Shown piece by piece: positions 10,799 through 23,887 of a DNA stretch of 64,000 bases. The notes under the pieces are model-generated. The model saw only the letters and a program-made list of their open reading frames with translations, was not told the origin of the DNA and made no database searches. Position 1 is the stretch's first letter. Each line of letters starts with the position of its first letter. The position numbers were made by a program, and so were the translations under genes. Source of the stretch: Hofstenia miamia (lineage: Eukaryota > Xenacoelomorpha > Acoela > Hofsteniidae); assembly GCA_900660155.1 (NCBI GenBank), contig CABFPE010000282.1:471560-535559 (forward strand), given 5' to 3'.

Positions 10799-13301
10799 AA
10801 TAAATATATCACTGAAAATTTTTGCACCTCCAAAATTTCTAGGCTGGCCACGTCGCTGGAGGGTAATGAACACTCCTAAGCAACTAGTTCGTTACAAAAT
10901 TCAACGTTACCGCGTACAACACCTTTATGACCCAAAATCAAACGTTCGTGAACTGTTGCTGCAAATAAAAATGTTTATTGCGTTTGTAGAAAATAATAAA
11001 ACCTCTCTATTTTCAAAGAATATTAAGCGAATTTTTATTGAGGAATTTTGAGATGTAAATAATCAGCATCTAATTTCCATAGCATTGACTTCCAAGGGCG
11101 TCATTCTTCTGAATTAATGAATCTTGATTGTGTGACATGCTGAAATCAAAGTTTATTTTAAGAGTCTATATCTTTCAATGACATGAAAATGTCACACCAC
11201 TGCAAGATTTTCTGTTGCCAATTATTTTGTAGAATGACACTTCCTTCCAATTGTCTTGTAAAAATGCACTTTTCCAAGTATGTGTTTATGTGAAAATATG
11301 AATTCGCGCAGGTGTTACTACAGATGTTCCAAGCCTGATTCTAAGTTCATAGAATATTTTCTATATTTTACTACTAGCAATGAAATTTTGATCTCTGGTC
11401 AATGATAAAACAGTATTTTTCTTAATTTTTATTTATAAATTTAGTTCATTTTTATAATGAAAAGCTGTTGAATTTTAAAGTACATTTTTTAAAAGATGCA
11501 TGTTTTTGATTATCATAGATTTTTGTCTCAAACAATGTTAAACATGAAGTCAAGAACAAAGTTTTCTGCAAAAATAGTAAGGATATCACATTAGATTTCT
11601 TGGGAATTTACACATCAATATTTTCGAATACTTATGTACGCCTTTGTAAAGACTTAATACATCCAAAGTTTTTGTTAATATTTTAGATTTTAAATTAAGA
11701 AATTAATAAAAGTTTATTTCAGTGATCCGTTAGGCATGAGCTACATAGAAAAACTCAATCTCTGCAAAAGAATGAATAAACATGAATATGTAAAAATGTA
11801 CATTCACACATCGTATTTCACCGTGTATAAGCCGCATCCGTAGATAAGCCGCATCCCGAGTTTGGGGGAAGATTTTTAAGAAAAATTTTTTGAGCCATAT
11901 ACAAATTCACAACCACTGAATCAACGAAACATATTTATTTACATTATTCAGATATTTTTCAAATTTGAAGAAAAGAAACATGCATTTCCACGATTTATAG
12001 CCTATCTTAATACATTAAGTAAAACTATAAACCTATATAGATCTCGTAAAGGATGCATATTATTATTTATAAACTAAGAATACATTCTAATACAGTCTCT
12101 TGCAAAAGTATAGGGACACGGCTTTATACAGACAGACGGATTATTATTACCAACTTGCTAATGTAAATATATAGCACGTTCGAAGGCAGTTGAACATTGT
12201 TAATATTTTAAAAATTTCATATATGGTAAGATAATTATATCAATTTTAGCAGTTCCGTGTTAGTAATTTACATTTCTTTTACATACATATCGGATTGTGT
12301 GTATTTATTTGCTCTCTGCATTCGATATGCATCTGTGCCAATCTCAAATATTTTATTATAATAGTACCCGTTCGTAGCTGTATTTTTCATTGTTTTTAAT
12401 TGATTAGCTGATGATAAAATTTTATAAACTATTAAAACGCGTTGAAATAATGAATTTCTCAATTGTAAATGATGTTGCAAATTCAGTGTTCCTACAACGT
12501 TGCTGTAAAGGTAACAAGTCTGTAGCCACGGGGTGAAAGGGTTGCAAGTAGAGAAGACTTATGTATATATTTTGCTGATATTGGTAACCCTATTCGCTAA
12601 CTGGGTTTTTCTGCATCTCACTCTTAAGAACCGAGAATTTCCTTCCTCCATAAAATACTGGATTGGGTTATGATGTAAAAATGAAATTTTGCGCAAATAT
12701 TATTCATATCAGCACCATCAAGTTATAATATTCAGTAATGTGATGCTAGTATCATTATTAAATCAAAAAAATAATTTTTTTTTAAAATAAACTTAATATT
12801 GTTTCTTGCAGTTGGAAATGATTCAATTCATTAGAATTAATTCCTAATATATCAAACTTAGTTTTCTGGTCAATTTGCTCACAATAATAATAGACTTTTA
12901 CTGCAATTGGAAGTCCATAGCCCAGCTGTAAAACAATGCCATACAATATATAAGCTGATATTTAAAGAATTTCTAAAGAACTGAGGACTTCCAATAATTC
13001 TTACTAAAATCACAAAGTTTCATTAAGAAAAATATCCGGAGTTCGAATAAGCTTAGGTAATGTCGTCAGTTTTTACACTGGAATGCTCCACTGCCATTTA
13101 TATGAAGGTCTTTTTCATTCTGAAACTTGCGCTTTGCTCTTTGATATTAATGGAATTGTAGCAAAAGAAAAAAAATCGATACTAAATTTCCATCATGGCT
13201 ACCAGCATTTCTCGAGTGCTTTTGCGTTGCATGTGCAGCTAAAATTTCAACCCTTGTCTTTAGGGGAGTCATTCTCATCCTAGGTTTGAAATTCCCATGT
13301 T
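10797..13301. other. Non-coding DNA with a possible transposon end
   Basis: Nothing coding is supported. Around 11819-11870 there is a local GC-richer tract with two copies of ATAAGCCGCATCC separated by a few bases. It looks like a degraded DNA-transposon terminus, but no partner end was found. Confidence 0.3.
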
Positions 13302-14301
13302 NNNNNNNNNNNNNNNNNNNNNNNNNNNNNNNNNNNNNNNNNNNNNNNNNNNNNNNNNNNNNNNNNNNNNNNNNNNNNNNNNNNNNNNNNNNNNNNNNNN
13401 NNNNNNNNNNNNNNNNNNNNNNNNNNNNNNNNNNNNNNNNNNNNNNNNNNNNNNNNNNNNNNNNNNNNNNNNNNNNNNNNNNNNNNNNNNNNNNNNNNNN
13501 NNNNNNNNNNNNNNNNNNNNNNNNNNNNNNNNNNNNNNNNNNNNNNNNNNNNNNNNNNNNNNNNNNNNNNNNNNNNNNNNNNNNNNNNNNNNNNNNNNNN
13601 NNNNNNNNNNNNNNNNNNNNNNNNNNNNNNNNNNNNNNNNNNNNNNNNNNNNNNNNNNNNNNNNNNNNNNNNNNNNNNNNNNNNNNNNNNNNNNNNNNNN
13701 NNNNNNNNNNNNNNNNNNNNNNNNNNNNNNNNNNNNNNNNNNNNNNNNNNNNNNNNNNNNNNNNNNNNNNNNNNNNNNNNNNNNNNNNNNNNNNNNNNNN
13801 NNNNNNNNNNNNNNNNNNNNNNNNNNNNNNNNNNNNNNNNNNNNNNNNNNNNNNNNNNNNNNNNNNNNNNNNNNNNNNNNNNNNNNNNNNNNNNNNNNNN
13901 NNNNNNNNNNNNNNNNNNNNNNNNNNNNNNNNNNNNNNNNNNNNNNNNNNNNNNNNNNNNNNNNNNNNNNNNNNNNNNNNNNNNNNNNNNNNNNNNNNNN
14001 NNNNNNNNNNNNNNNNNNNNNNNNNNNNNNNNNNNNNNNNNNNNNNNNNNNNNNNNNNNNNNNNNNNNNNNNNNNNNNNNNNNNNNNNNNNNNNNNNNNN
14101 NNNNNNNNNNNNNNNNNNNNNNNNNNNNNNNNNNNNNNNNNNNNNNNNNNNNNNNNNNNNNNNNNNNNNNNNNNNNNNNNNNNNNNNNNNNNNNNNNNNN
14201 NNNNNNNNNNNNNNNNNNNNNNNNNNNNNNNNNNNNNNNNNNNNNNNNNNNNNNNNNNNNNNNNNNNNNNNNNNNNNNNNNNNNNNNNNNNNNNNNNNNN
14301 N
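13302..14301. other. Assembly gap (1000 N)
   Basis: Exactly 1000 unresolved bases, typical of a fixed-size scaffold gap. Open frames that cross it are artefacts. The right edge begins in a TA microsatellite that heads inverted-repeat arm 2. Confidence 1.
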
Positions 14302-14662
14302 TATATATATATATATATATATCGAAAATTTTTAAACTTTGTAATATTTGCACATTATTCTCTAGATGGACACAAAAATAAGTGTCAAAATTTTGTTGTA
14401 ACGTATTAATTTTTGTTCACATGGAAAAGTAGTTTTCACATACATTACGTCTTTAGTTAACGCAATCTAAATATAATTTTGTAGACATATTGTTTATTTA
14501 GAATATGTTACTACCTCAAACTGATGTTTGCATTGAAACACAGCGTAAACTAAATGAAAATGAGGCTTTTGCTTTTATAAAATCCCTTCATCTTTCGACA
14601 TCAGGATTAAACAGGTTTAAATCATGTCAGGTTGTATACTGAAATATATCAAGTCGCGTCAT
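14302..14662 (-). repeat. Arm 2 of the long inverted duplication
   Basis: Reverse complement of 556-942, including the P450 terminal codons (here on minus, about 14440-14475). It starts directly at the gap and ends at about 14662 with TCGCGTCAT against ATGACGCAA in arm 1. Similarity stops abruptly at both outer ends. Confidence 0.85.
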
Positions 14663-16736
14663 CACTGGAGTGCAGGTGAACTCACCTCTAATCTACACAC
14701 TGAAATGGAAAAAGGGTATATCATATTACTATATAATTTCAAAATGTAATCTATATTTTTTAGCGCTTTGCTTATAAATTATGATTGCATTCACTGGATT
14801 TGGATTGATTTGAGTGCATTGTTGCAGGCCGGCCCAAATCCATTTCTGCCTTAGATATCCATTGGGTTCCATTTTCACCGAAGTGGTAGGCTTAACCTGG
14901 TTTGGGCCTTAGTAATTAAAGCTATCGTAGATAAAGTGTGTGGGCTTATATTTTCATAGCAACTTAGGTTTTATATAGAATGTTAGGCTTGATATTTAAC
15001 AGACTTGGTTAGATCTCCTTCTCTATCAATCCCTAGAGGCTACCTCTAGTTTTGTGGTCCGGGTTATCCCCGCACATATGATTTGTAGGCCCGGTCCAGA
15101 ACCGTGTATTTTTTTGATAAAGCTTCGACGCATAAATGACTGATCACCGCAAACGATACTGATTGAATATTACTTGATGTTTAATTATGTTGCAAAAGAT
15201 AAAAGATTTTTATTCAATACATTGATTTAATATGTTGAAGGATTTTTTTCAAATTCATTGTAGGTATGCAACATAATATTAGGTCCACTACAAGTTCGCG
15301 AGATATTATAAGTCGGGTAGCAACTACGAGCAGAACTGCTTACTTCTCTAAGTCTTAGTAAACTTTTGATATATGACCCTCGTCACAATGCGGTTTGTCC
15401 AGTATTTTTAGTTCTATTTTTATTGTAGTAAAATTAAAAATCTGGGGGATGATAGCGAAGAGAGGGTAAACATGTGCACGGGCCTGGTCGAGCAGTGCTT
15501 GGGACTGGATGCTTAAAAAACCATGATTATCACTGATACTTGAGAATTTTTTGTGTTTTATTTTTTGTAGAAGTTAGTTTTTCTAACCGAAAATGTGAGA
15601 TAACAAGTTGTTTCTTAGCGAAAGCTTCAACTACACCAGAAAAGCAGAAATAGTTTCATAGAAAGCATAAAAATAAGATAAATAATTTTTCATTACTTTT
15701 CGTATTTAAGATTATTTTGGAATTATAGACTTTTGAATTTACTGATGTTCGTTCCTTAAAATGACATTACACAAGAAAAGCTGTTATAGTGGTTATAAGA
15801 ATTTTGAATTTTAAAGTTTCAAAAGCTTAGACATCCAATACATTCAATAAAACTATATTCTGCTTTAAAAAATTTTCTGTACAAAAGAATGGTGGCTCCT
15901 AAATCTTTTTTCAATTACTATCTTAAGAATGCAAAAAACGTAGAAAATCTCAATTAACCCATTATTTCGGGTATATTCATATACATATTTGAATATAAAT
16001 AGAAAAATGGCGCAAATTATAAATGTAGTGTAATTTATTACTTTGTTGCTTTGTGTTGGTTTTTATGTGAAAAAGCTAACACAATGGCAAGCCTGTTTTT
16101 TTAGTACCACAAAAAGCATACTTGTTTGGTTGCAAATATATAGAAGAAATTCCGACTAAAGCGACATAGCGGCTCAAGTGATTGACTACAAAATTTAAGA
16201 TCTTAGAGCATCTAGAAGCCAATTTGTTTGAATTGATTTTGCTGCAGCAAGTTATATGGTACGTGCAGAAAGACGTTAGCAGCAATGATTCCTCGCTTAT
16301 TTCATGTTACATGTGTCACATATTTGTTTCACAATTCTGTCCTGCAAGTGCAAGATTTTATTATTTTGTGAATAAACTCATTGTTTCCCTGAAAGCAGCC
16401 AGAATCAAAAGCAACCAGTTCGCATGCAGAGTTGCTATGCCTATTGACGCTGTTAAATTGGCCTACTAGTGAGCACTGCAAATGACCACATAGACCCGAA
16501 AACCGCAGGGATTGTTGCAGTGCAGAAATCGTACTACAATTTGATGTAATTAAAATCTGTATTCTGCGTAGACATGATTTTCTATTTTAGCGGCATTTTG
16601 ACAGTCAGGATTTTTGTTATTGTCCAAACCTCTGTGTTTTAAATATTGACAAAGCTTCGTAACAACAAAATTGTTTATTTTTGAATATAATTTTTAGTAA
16701 TAAAAGTAATAATGCTTTCATTCCAATGAATCTAAA
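14663..16736. other. Non-coding DNA with possible MITE debris
   Basis: GC-rich islets at about 14825-14835 (GGCCGGCCC) and 15055-15105 (TTGTAGGCCCGGTCC) could be two ends of a degraded element, but I could not define termini or a target duplication. No coding region is supported. Confidence 0.3.
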
Positions 16737-16906
16737 TGTAATATTAGAGGGACTCACGCAAGTCAGCCTTGACAGTTAAACATAACTAAAACTGTTCTCT
16801 ATTTACAATAAGTGTTTCATCTTATATACAATTTAACTATCACCATATTAACAAAAACCTGAAAACACTAGACTGGCCGACACTAACAACCAGCGCCGAT
16901 GTTACA
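16737..16906 (+). repeat. LTR-like repeat, copy 1
   Basis: It starts TGTAATATT and ends GCCGATGTTACA. It shares TCTCTATTTACA, CTTATATACA and the CCGATGTTACA end with 24029-24213 in the same order. The short TG...CA form suggests a solo LTR or a small non-autonomous element. No clear target duplication is visible. Confidence 0.4.
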
Positions 16907-17130
16907 TAAGTTTTATGTAATGGATTGGTGATATATTAGACTTTGTTTTTGTAACATCCAAATACCGATCGGAATTTAAAATTTATAGCACATCACCCAG
17001 TACTGCCAATAAACTAGTCTTACCTACTGGCTAGTTCTTTCTTCTTCTTGGTAAAGATAATACTTAGATTTTGCCAAAATATATGGCCTACACAATGAAT
17101 ATCATATTGTTCGACATTGAATATGTTGTG

Positions 17131-17587
17131 GTATAGATCAGGGTGGCAAACGGGTCCACCGAACCCGAACTGACCCGCGGATTGGGTTGAAGAAATTTTG
17201 GGTCGTGTCGAGTTGTGGGTCACACTTGCTCCGATAGGGTCAGGTCAAATGTCAAAATTTTGAAAATTACCGTGTCAAAGAAATTTATTGTTTGAAGGAT
17301 TTCCCTGAAATATTAGTGGAAAACTAAACATGCATTTCCATTTAATATACAATCTACTATGCCATATAAAATCTATTCTTAAATTAATGTTAATGACATT
17401 GCTTCATGTTAGTTTTGTCAGACATTTGCAAATAAAACTCAGGTAAAAGCTGACTGACTGACCCATCAGTCGGGTCGTGGATCAACATACTATGGGTTGG
17501 GTTGGGTTGGGTCATAAGTCAATTGTCGGTGAATGGGGTGGTACCGAGGTTCAAAATATGTCACTCGTTTGCAACTCTGGTATAGGT
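17131..17587. mobile_element. hAT-type MITE with 8-bp target duplication
   Basis: The element spans 17139-17579 (441 bp). The left end is CAGGGTGGCAAACGGGT; the right end read on the other strand is CAGAGTTGCAAACGAGT (14 of 17 match). It is flanked by GTATAGAT (17131-17138) and GTATAGGT (17580-17587), an 8-bp duplication with one mismatch, the hallmark of hAT transposition. The interior is GC-richer next to both ends (repeats of GGGTTGGGTT) and has no transposase, so it depended on an enzyme encoded elsewhere. Confidence 0.75.
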
Positions 17588-20363
17588 AACGTAGATCCAC
17601 TTAAGTTCTGTAAATCGAAATCATTCCAGTTTTCGCATCTCAGCTGAAGTACCCGCAAAGTATTCGTGATACCAGCTTCAGAAATTAAGTCTGAGCGCCA
17701 CTTTTTTTCTTCAAGAGAACTTTTTCCAGAAAATTTAACACTTGTAAAAGAAGATGCTGTTGAAGCATTTGTGGTCTTGAAAAAAACAAGAATTGACACA
17801 CTTATTTAGAATCTAATCTATGCGGTCAATTTGCATACTTAGTAAATTATAAAACAGTCCATTTGAGAATATATCTTTCTACAATCTTTACCCTTTAGAG
17901 TTCTAATTCCCTTACTTTAAGAAAACATCCCTATCGAGTTGCAAATAACAATTTCTGGGTGCCGGTCGAAACAATTCAAAATTCTGACCGGTTGATAAAT
18001 GGTTATAGCGGTTGAGAAAAAGCTTTGCCGGTTCAGTCAAGTCAGCAAATATCCTAACCGGTTCCAACTTTATTCTCATGCGTTGGGGAAACTGGATTTC
18101 TGCTGCTATTTTATATGCAGAAAATCTTCCAGACGTACAATAAGTAGTTATATAAAGCAGGATGACAGTGTTTGGTTCACAATGTAGGGAAAGCAATCTC
18201 GTAACCACATATTGATAGGTTGGATTAAATACGTATTTTTAATGTTAGCTAAGGACTTATTGTAATTGTAACTTTCATTGTCTAACCGAATACTTTAATA
18301 ACATGTCAGCATCAAATGTAGTCTTTCTACTTGCCCAAATTGTAATAGGTAATACAAGAAAATAATAAAATATTCACTTGTATATTATTTAATGCCACAG
18401 TGCATCGTAAATCGGAATGTACTGCTTTTGAATGTAATGGTTGTTTTACTACTGATGGAATAGGTGATAATATCTTATTGTGTAATAGATTTGTCGAGAA
18501 AATCAGTACTAATGAATTTAGCCAAAGTCAAAACTTCCATTAATTAAAGTAGCAATAATTTGGATGACAAAATTGAAACAAGTTCTGAGAAAATTGAAAA
18601 AGGGTCTTATTTCAAATTCAACAGAGCGATATATATATATATATATTAAGAGGGAATTGAGAATCTGGTATATCGCATTAGTGTTATTGAAAATATTACC
18701 AAATCTATTTAAAAAATATAGTCTTGCCGGGGGACTAGTGTGGTGTGGGGTAAAATTTGATCCTGCAGTGATTTAGAAATATTTATTAACATGGGCTAGG
18801 CAGATCGAGCTTGTGTCAAGGTATTCCAAAAATGTGCTGAAAGATTTGAGCAGAAATGCCAAAATACTGACTTGGCTATTACGCAAAATTGTACACAAAT
18901 CAACCCCAATGCAATGAATGTCATAGAATTTATAAGCAATGAGTGAATTACATATTTGCATTAGTATCTCACACTCGTCTAAAACTAAATTTGGGTCATT
19001 CGATGTTAGAATAAAAATTTTATTAAAAATGTCAAATATGCTCAAATTGGTTTTGCATTTAAAAGTATTTAATAATTTAATTTTTATAGTTTTTGATCAT
19101 TATATGAATTTTAGCTACACCCCTGGTATTACCTACACAAATCCGTGAGGGTCACTTCATGTACTCTACACTATGCACAATGGTCGATTGAATAAAAACT
19201 ACATCTAGTTATCCAACTTCCTAATATTGTTAAAACATCAGTTTTACTGCACACCGCTTTATTTTTATACTCACCCCTATATTCCTTGAAAACCCAGTAA
19301 TTATATCTAAGGAATTTGTAGGCATGGCAAATTCCTAATAAATCTCGGCGGAATCGCAATAATCTTTTCCTGGTAACAAATCCGCTTTGTATTTAATATA
19401 ATTGAAAACCTATGCATTCCGATAACAGCCAATCTTTCAGTGGTCATAGTGGTACAGAACCATATGTGTATTCGTCTAGGACAGCCAAAATGACCTTTCT
19501 TATATGTTAGGAAGAATGAGATTTGACTGTATGTACGGAAAGATGTTACAGAAACGTCAGAATAACTTTTCTATTGAAAAATCGACGTCCGGAATAAAAT
19601 TTTGGAAAATCCTTGCAAGTTCTTTAAGAGATCAACGACATAATATGCAATAGTGAAATGTCAGACAAAACCTTCCTGACAGGGATTGACCGTAGATGTT
19701 TTTCTAGATGATAAAGAAAGGTCAGAATTTATTATTTAATTTTCTTAGTAATGTATTAACATAGCAAATTTCATACGCACGAAATTGAAGATAATATTTC
19801 TCAGATTATTAAATGAACTTAATTTCTTCCTATGACCTTAGGAGTACCTGAGAAATAACAAAGGCAACTAAAATATAATGATATTATTTAACCACAAACT
19901 CTAATTGTTCCCAAACTTTTAAAATGGAATTTAAATAATTGGGTTGGGCTTAATTAAAATTTTATTACATTGAAATAACCTAACATTTCATATTAAAGTA
20001 AATACAATTAATCAAATTAATTTTACAAATAAATTTTTAAAACAATTACCTAATTTGCATGTTAGGTTAATGTCATTGCATTGTTAGATTAATACTTTGA
20101 TTGCATTAGTAATAACTTAGAACCCATCAACAGAGATTCGTGCAAATATTTACATGAAGCATGAAATCAAATGTATATTTCTGAACCTTAATGTCATTCC
20201 ATTACATTATATGACATCCTAAGGATAGGAATTTGTGAGGAAGAATTATTACTGAAATAAGCCGTTAATTATAATAACTATAAGAAATATACTTCTAAAA
20301 GGCATTAAGTATTTTCACACCGCTAAGGAGGATTCAATTATATTACGTCCGAAAATTCTTTAG
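17588..20363. other. Non-coding DNA between the hAT MITE and P450 gene 2
   Basis: No gene is recognised. At 17955-18065 the words GCCGGT/ACCGGTT recur about five times within 110 bases, perhaps the end of another degraded DNA transposon. A short TA tract lies at about 18630-18646. The last 200 bases are the P450 gene 2 3' flank, which matches 1205-1455 in reverse complement. Confidence 0.35.
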
Positions 20364-22344
20364 TTAACGCAATCTAAACGAAATCTTGTAGTCATCACCG
20401 GGAATATATCGTAATTGATTTTCAATTCCACAAAGAGTTGGAAGTGGACTTCCTTCTGGAACATAAAATTCAAAAGTAAACAACAAATTGGTAATGAAAT
20501 TGAAAAGTAAGGGTCTAGCAATGCTCTCTCCCAAGCAAACCCTTCGTCCAGCTCCAAAAGGAAAGTAGCTATCACGTATGTGACTAACATTTCCACTCTC
20601 ATCAATAAATCTTTCAGGGATGAATTCGCCGGGGTTTTCCCAATATTTTGGGTCTCGGTGGATTGCATACAAATTTGGAAAAACCTTAAATTCCTTGGGA
20701 ATATCATACCCAGATAGTTTGCAATCGAATTTAGGCTTATGTGGAAGTCCAAAGGGTGCAATACTTGCTAAACGAAGCAGTTCATACATAAATGCCAAAC
20801 AATATGGTAGTCTGTTTTTATCAAAATAGTTTGGATAGTCACCTGCAGAAATAACTGATTTAATTTCAGAGTAGACTTTGTTTTGAATTTCTGGATATCT
20901 GACAACGTAAATGATCATCCAGTTTAAAATATCGATTGAGGTATCTGTTCCAGCAACGAAAATGTCATAAATGAGAAACATTACATACTCATCGTTCAGA
21001 TATTGATCACCATCTTTATTAAAGCCTCTTACTTTAACTATTGCATCAGATATATTCCGGATCTCATTACTGTTATATGTTTCTTCATGGTACTTGAAGC
21101 TCGTCATTATGATCTTTTCCACTTTGTTTATCAATTCCACCAACAACTTAGATGTACGGTTTGGCAAAAATGAAAGAAACTGAAAAAAATCTTGAAGAGT
21201 TCCATTACCAACTATATTTATAAAGGTCGTATTTAATGAGTTAAGAAATATAAAATCTTCGTCATCCAAGTCATATTCTTTCCCATAGGACAAATTACAT
21301 ATTGCATTAAATATTCCAAAAGCAATCATATCTCTTGGATTGATTAAGTCATTTTGTTTTTTTATCATCAAATTTTTTTGTTTTTCAAAAGCAATTGCAC
21401 AAAATTTAGAAATTAAATCTCCTTCGGCAATCATTTTAAAGGCTTGATATCCTAGTTTTCTTTGTTGCTTCCACGTTTCAGACACTTGTGAGGATGCTAC
21501 GTCTTTCCCTCCTCGAGTGGCTATATCAAGAGTGAATGTCAGTGCTCTATCTGAAACGAGATCTAGGTTTTCTAGCATTGCTTTTTTGAAAGTTTCATAA
21601 CCGTTAATTATCACTGAGCAGCCCATGAATCCGAAGTCTACCTTAACTATTTCGGAGTTATATGTCTTCGAATAATCAATTGCAACTTTGTAAAGCCTGT
21701 CGGAGTTCCTAAATATAATATTTTAACACTCTCAATCACAAAGTAAAGTTATTTGTTATACGTTTTAATAAGACAGCACAATTTTATCTAGATTCTGACT
21801 AATGAAAAAGTGCAGAATTTACACAAGTTGTATGAGTCATGAAATTTTCTATATTTGAGAAAACAGGTATGTCGCAAAAAATCCAAAAATTAGTGTACCA
21901 ACTCTTAATCAAACGTGCATTGAATATTCTTGTATTGTTGGACATTTGTAGTTATTTTACAAAACCTTAGTTTATTTAAAAAAATTTAAATTTGTCCAAA
22001 ACTATGTCCCCATTTTTACAAATGTAGGAATATATTTTCATTGGGGTGTATGTGATTAAAGCTATCCCTGGATACCACTAGTTGATAATTATGTTCATTC
22101 TAAGCTTACAAAGTATTTAGATTCATTTAATCAATAATAATAGATTACCTCAATGCAGAAGATTTCCGAGCAATGGTAGCGGAGTTGGACCTGGTGGCAG
22201 TGTGTACCGTCTATTCCTAATAATCTTGAAAGCAAGGTAGACAACGCCAGTACTAGCAAAAAATATATACCAATTTCGCTTGTCTCGAATAATCTCATCC
22301 CATTCTAATGCATTGGAAAGTTTGGTATTGTCGAATGTTGTCAT
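20364..22344 (-). CDS. Cytochrome P450 (CYP2-clan-like), gene 2, with one-base lesion
   Basis: Microsomal haem-thiolate monooxygenase, closest to gene 1. Exon 1 is 22344-22149 (start MTTFDNTKL, hydrophobic anchor, PPGPTPLP hinge), then a 440-bp intron (donor GAG|GTAATC, acceptor TATTTAG|G), then exon 2 at 21708-20364. Exon 2 is fully open and carries WKQQRK, the I-helix AGTDT, ELLR, PERF and the haem loop FGAGRRVCLG with the proximal Cys. Exon 1 is 196 nt, where its two paralogues keep phase 2 at the same junction. The end reads CTGCATTGAG where gene 1 has CTGCAACTAAG. One base appears lost, giving CAT-TGA and a stop just before the donor. The full length would be about 513 aa. Because all of exon 2 is clean, a sequencing error in an AA pair is as likely as a true null allele. 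Confidence 0.85.
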
Positions 22345-22405
22345 TGCTTAATTATGAATGAATGTGAACTTTCGACACTGGATGACTTTTACACTTATTG
22401 AAGTA

Positions 22406-22426
22406 ACAGTGTCAATAAATATTGAG
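22406..22426 (-). promoter_or_regulatory. Conserved upstream block of P450 gene 2
   Basis: Read on minus it is CTCAATATTTATTGACACTG plus T, 62-82 bases before the ATG. It is nearly identical to 1821-1841 before gene 1. Just before the ATG, CATAATTAAG is also shared with gene 3. Confidence 0.4.
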
Positions 22427-23131
22427 TAAACAATGACATTATATAATCATATTTGTGTTGTTAATAAATAAATATGAGTTGAGAAAATGGGTTCCCTTTT
22501 TTACTCAAGTTTAAATAACACTGTTCTAAAATATGAATTTCCAAGAAGAATGAAAGATATGGAAAACAAGCGGGCTGTCTATGATTTTCAGTGTGAACTA
22601 TAATTTCAACGCAGTAGGAGAGCATCGTCATAGTTCTTCTAAGAGTATTGACCTTTGTCAAAATGGGTGCGATTTACTTCACATTAGCTTGCAAAAAATA
22701 TTTAACTTTATGAGTAATGTGTATGTATTAGATACCCATGCAGTAATAGTGCATATTTACTTTTGAACAAAATGGAGGCGTTTTCATATGGACTATGTTT
22801 GAAGTAGTTGCATTCCTTCGTTTTATCTGACATGTAATGTGGAATAATGAAAAATGTAGCAAATTTTGTGTTATTATTTAGAAATTCATTATAATATTAT
22901 TAAAACATTAAAGGTTTGAGAAAATATTGCACATGACAGTTTTCAAAAATGCGGTGGGAATAATTACATAAAAATATATAACTTAGTGTTCCGTTACAAT
23001 ATAGTATTTGATTTCCGACATCAGTTAAATTTCTTGATAATAATACAACAAAGAATGCAGCCTCAGTATTTTGCATTTGCAATCAAAGTTTGCATGAAAT
23101 TATATTCACATTTTAAAATGAAAAGGACAAT
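22427..23131. other. Non-coding spacer
   Basis: Only short chance open frames on both strands; nothing recognised. Confidence 0.4.
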
Positions 23132-23887
23132 ATGCAGCAAAATTTTGGTGATGTAGCAGTAACAAAGCACATGATTGACATTTCGACCAAGCGATATCAA
23201 ACACCGATTTGTACAGGCATTTACATACCATTCTGTTCGAATTGTGATGGGCGTCACAAAATTAGCACCATTTCGTACCAAGTCAATCGAATATTTGAAT
23301 CTTGCTCAAATTTCAAAAGCTTAACAGAAAGTTTGGATAAAATCACAAAAGATCTGAAAAATAATGGATATCCACAAAAACTAATTCGTAAGTTATTGAT
23401 AGGAAATTTTCATGCAATACACAAGATTCAAATTCTACACATAACCAAGACAAAACAAAACAAAGGTGTACTGGAAGTTACCATTAAAAAAATCACGAGA
23501 AGAACTAAAGAAAACAACAAAATGATCATACAACAAAGAATTACCAACTTCGTAAATTTGTCCAGTATTTTTCGCAAAAAAGACCATTGAAATGTTCCCT
23601 AATAAAAGATCATATACCCATTTCATTGTCTTCTGGTATCGTTTATTCATATAACTGTGATAAATGTTCAAGTTCATACATTGGCGAAACCAGAAGGCAT
23701 TTAGAAAATCACACAAAGGAACATATAGGAAGGCATCTACAGTACGAAATATATATACATAGATGTGAACCTAAGCTGAAAAATTTTAAAATACTAATAA
23801 GACTATTGTGTAGCTAAAATCGGAGAAGCAATATGCATAAAATCAACTAAGAAAACATTACTAAAATACAAAGACATCAAACAAATG
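23132..23887 (+). mobile_element. Penelope-like retroelement relic (RT end plus GIY-YIG)
   Basis: Penelope-like elements encode a reverse transcriptase followed by a GIY-YIG endonuclease that nicks the target. The first open part (23132-23590, 152 codons) looks like the RT C-terminal end: a TGIYIPF-type segment, then an ESLDKITKDLKNNGYPQKLI helix with the NGYP motif typical of the family. After a frame break, 23587-23817 encodes GIVYSYNCDKCSSSYIGE-TRR-HL, a GIY-YIG core with Cys pair, Arg and a following H-T-K-E-H. A third frame (about 23815-23887) adds an E-A-x-x-I helix and a Lys-rich tail ending in a stop. The RT catalytic part is missing upstream. Frameshifts and 5' truncation mark it as dead. 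Confidence 0.65.

Noticed and set aside
13280-14409. Three open frames of 350-370 codons across the gap
   Set aside because: They consist of N bases; only short TA-repeat ends are real sequence.
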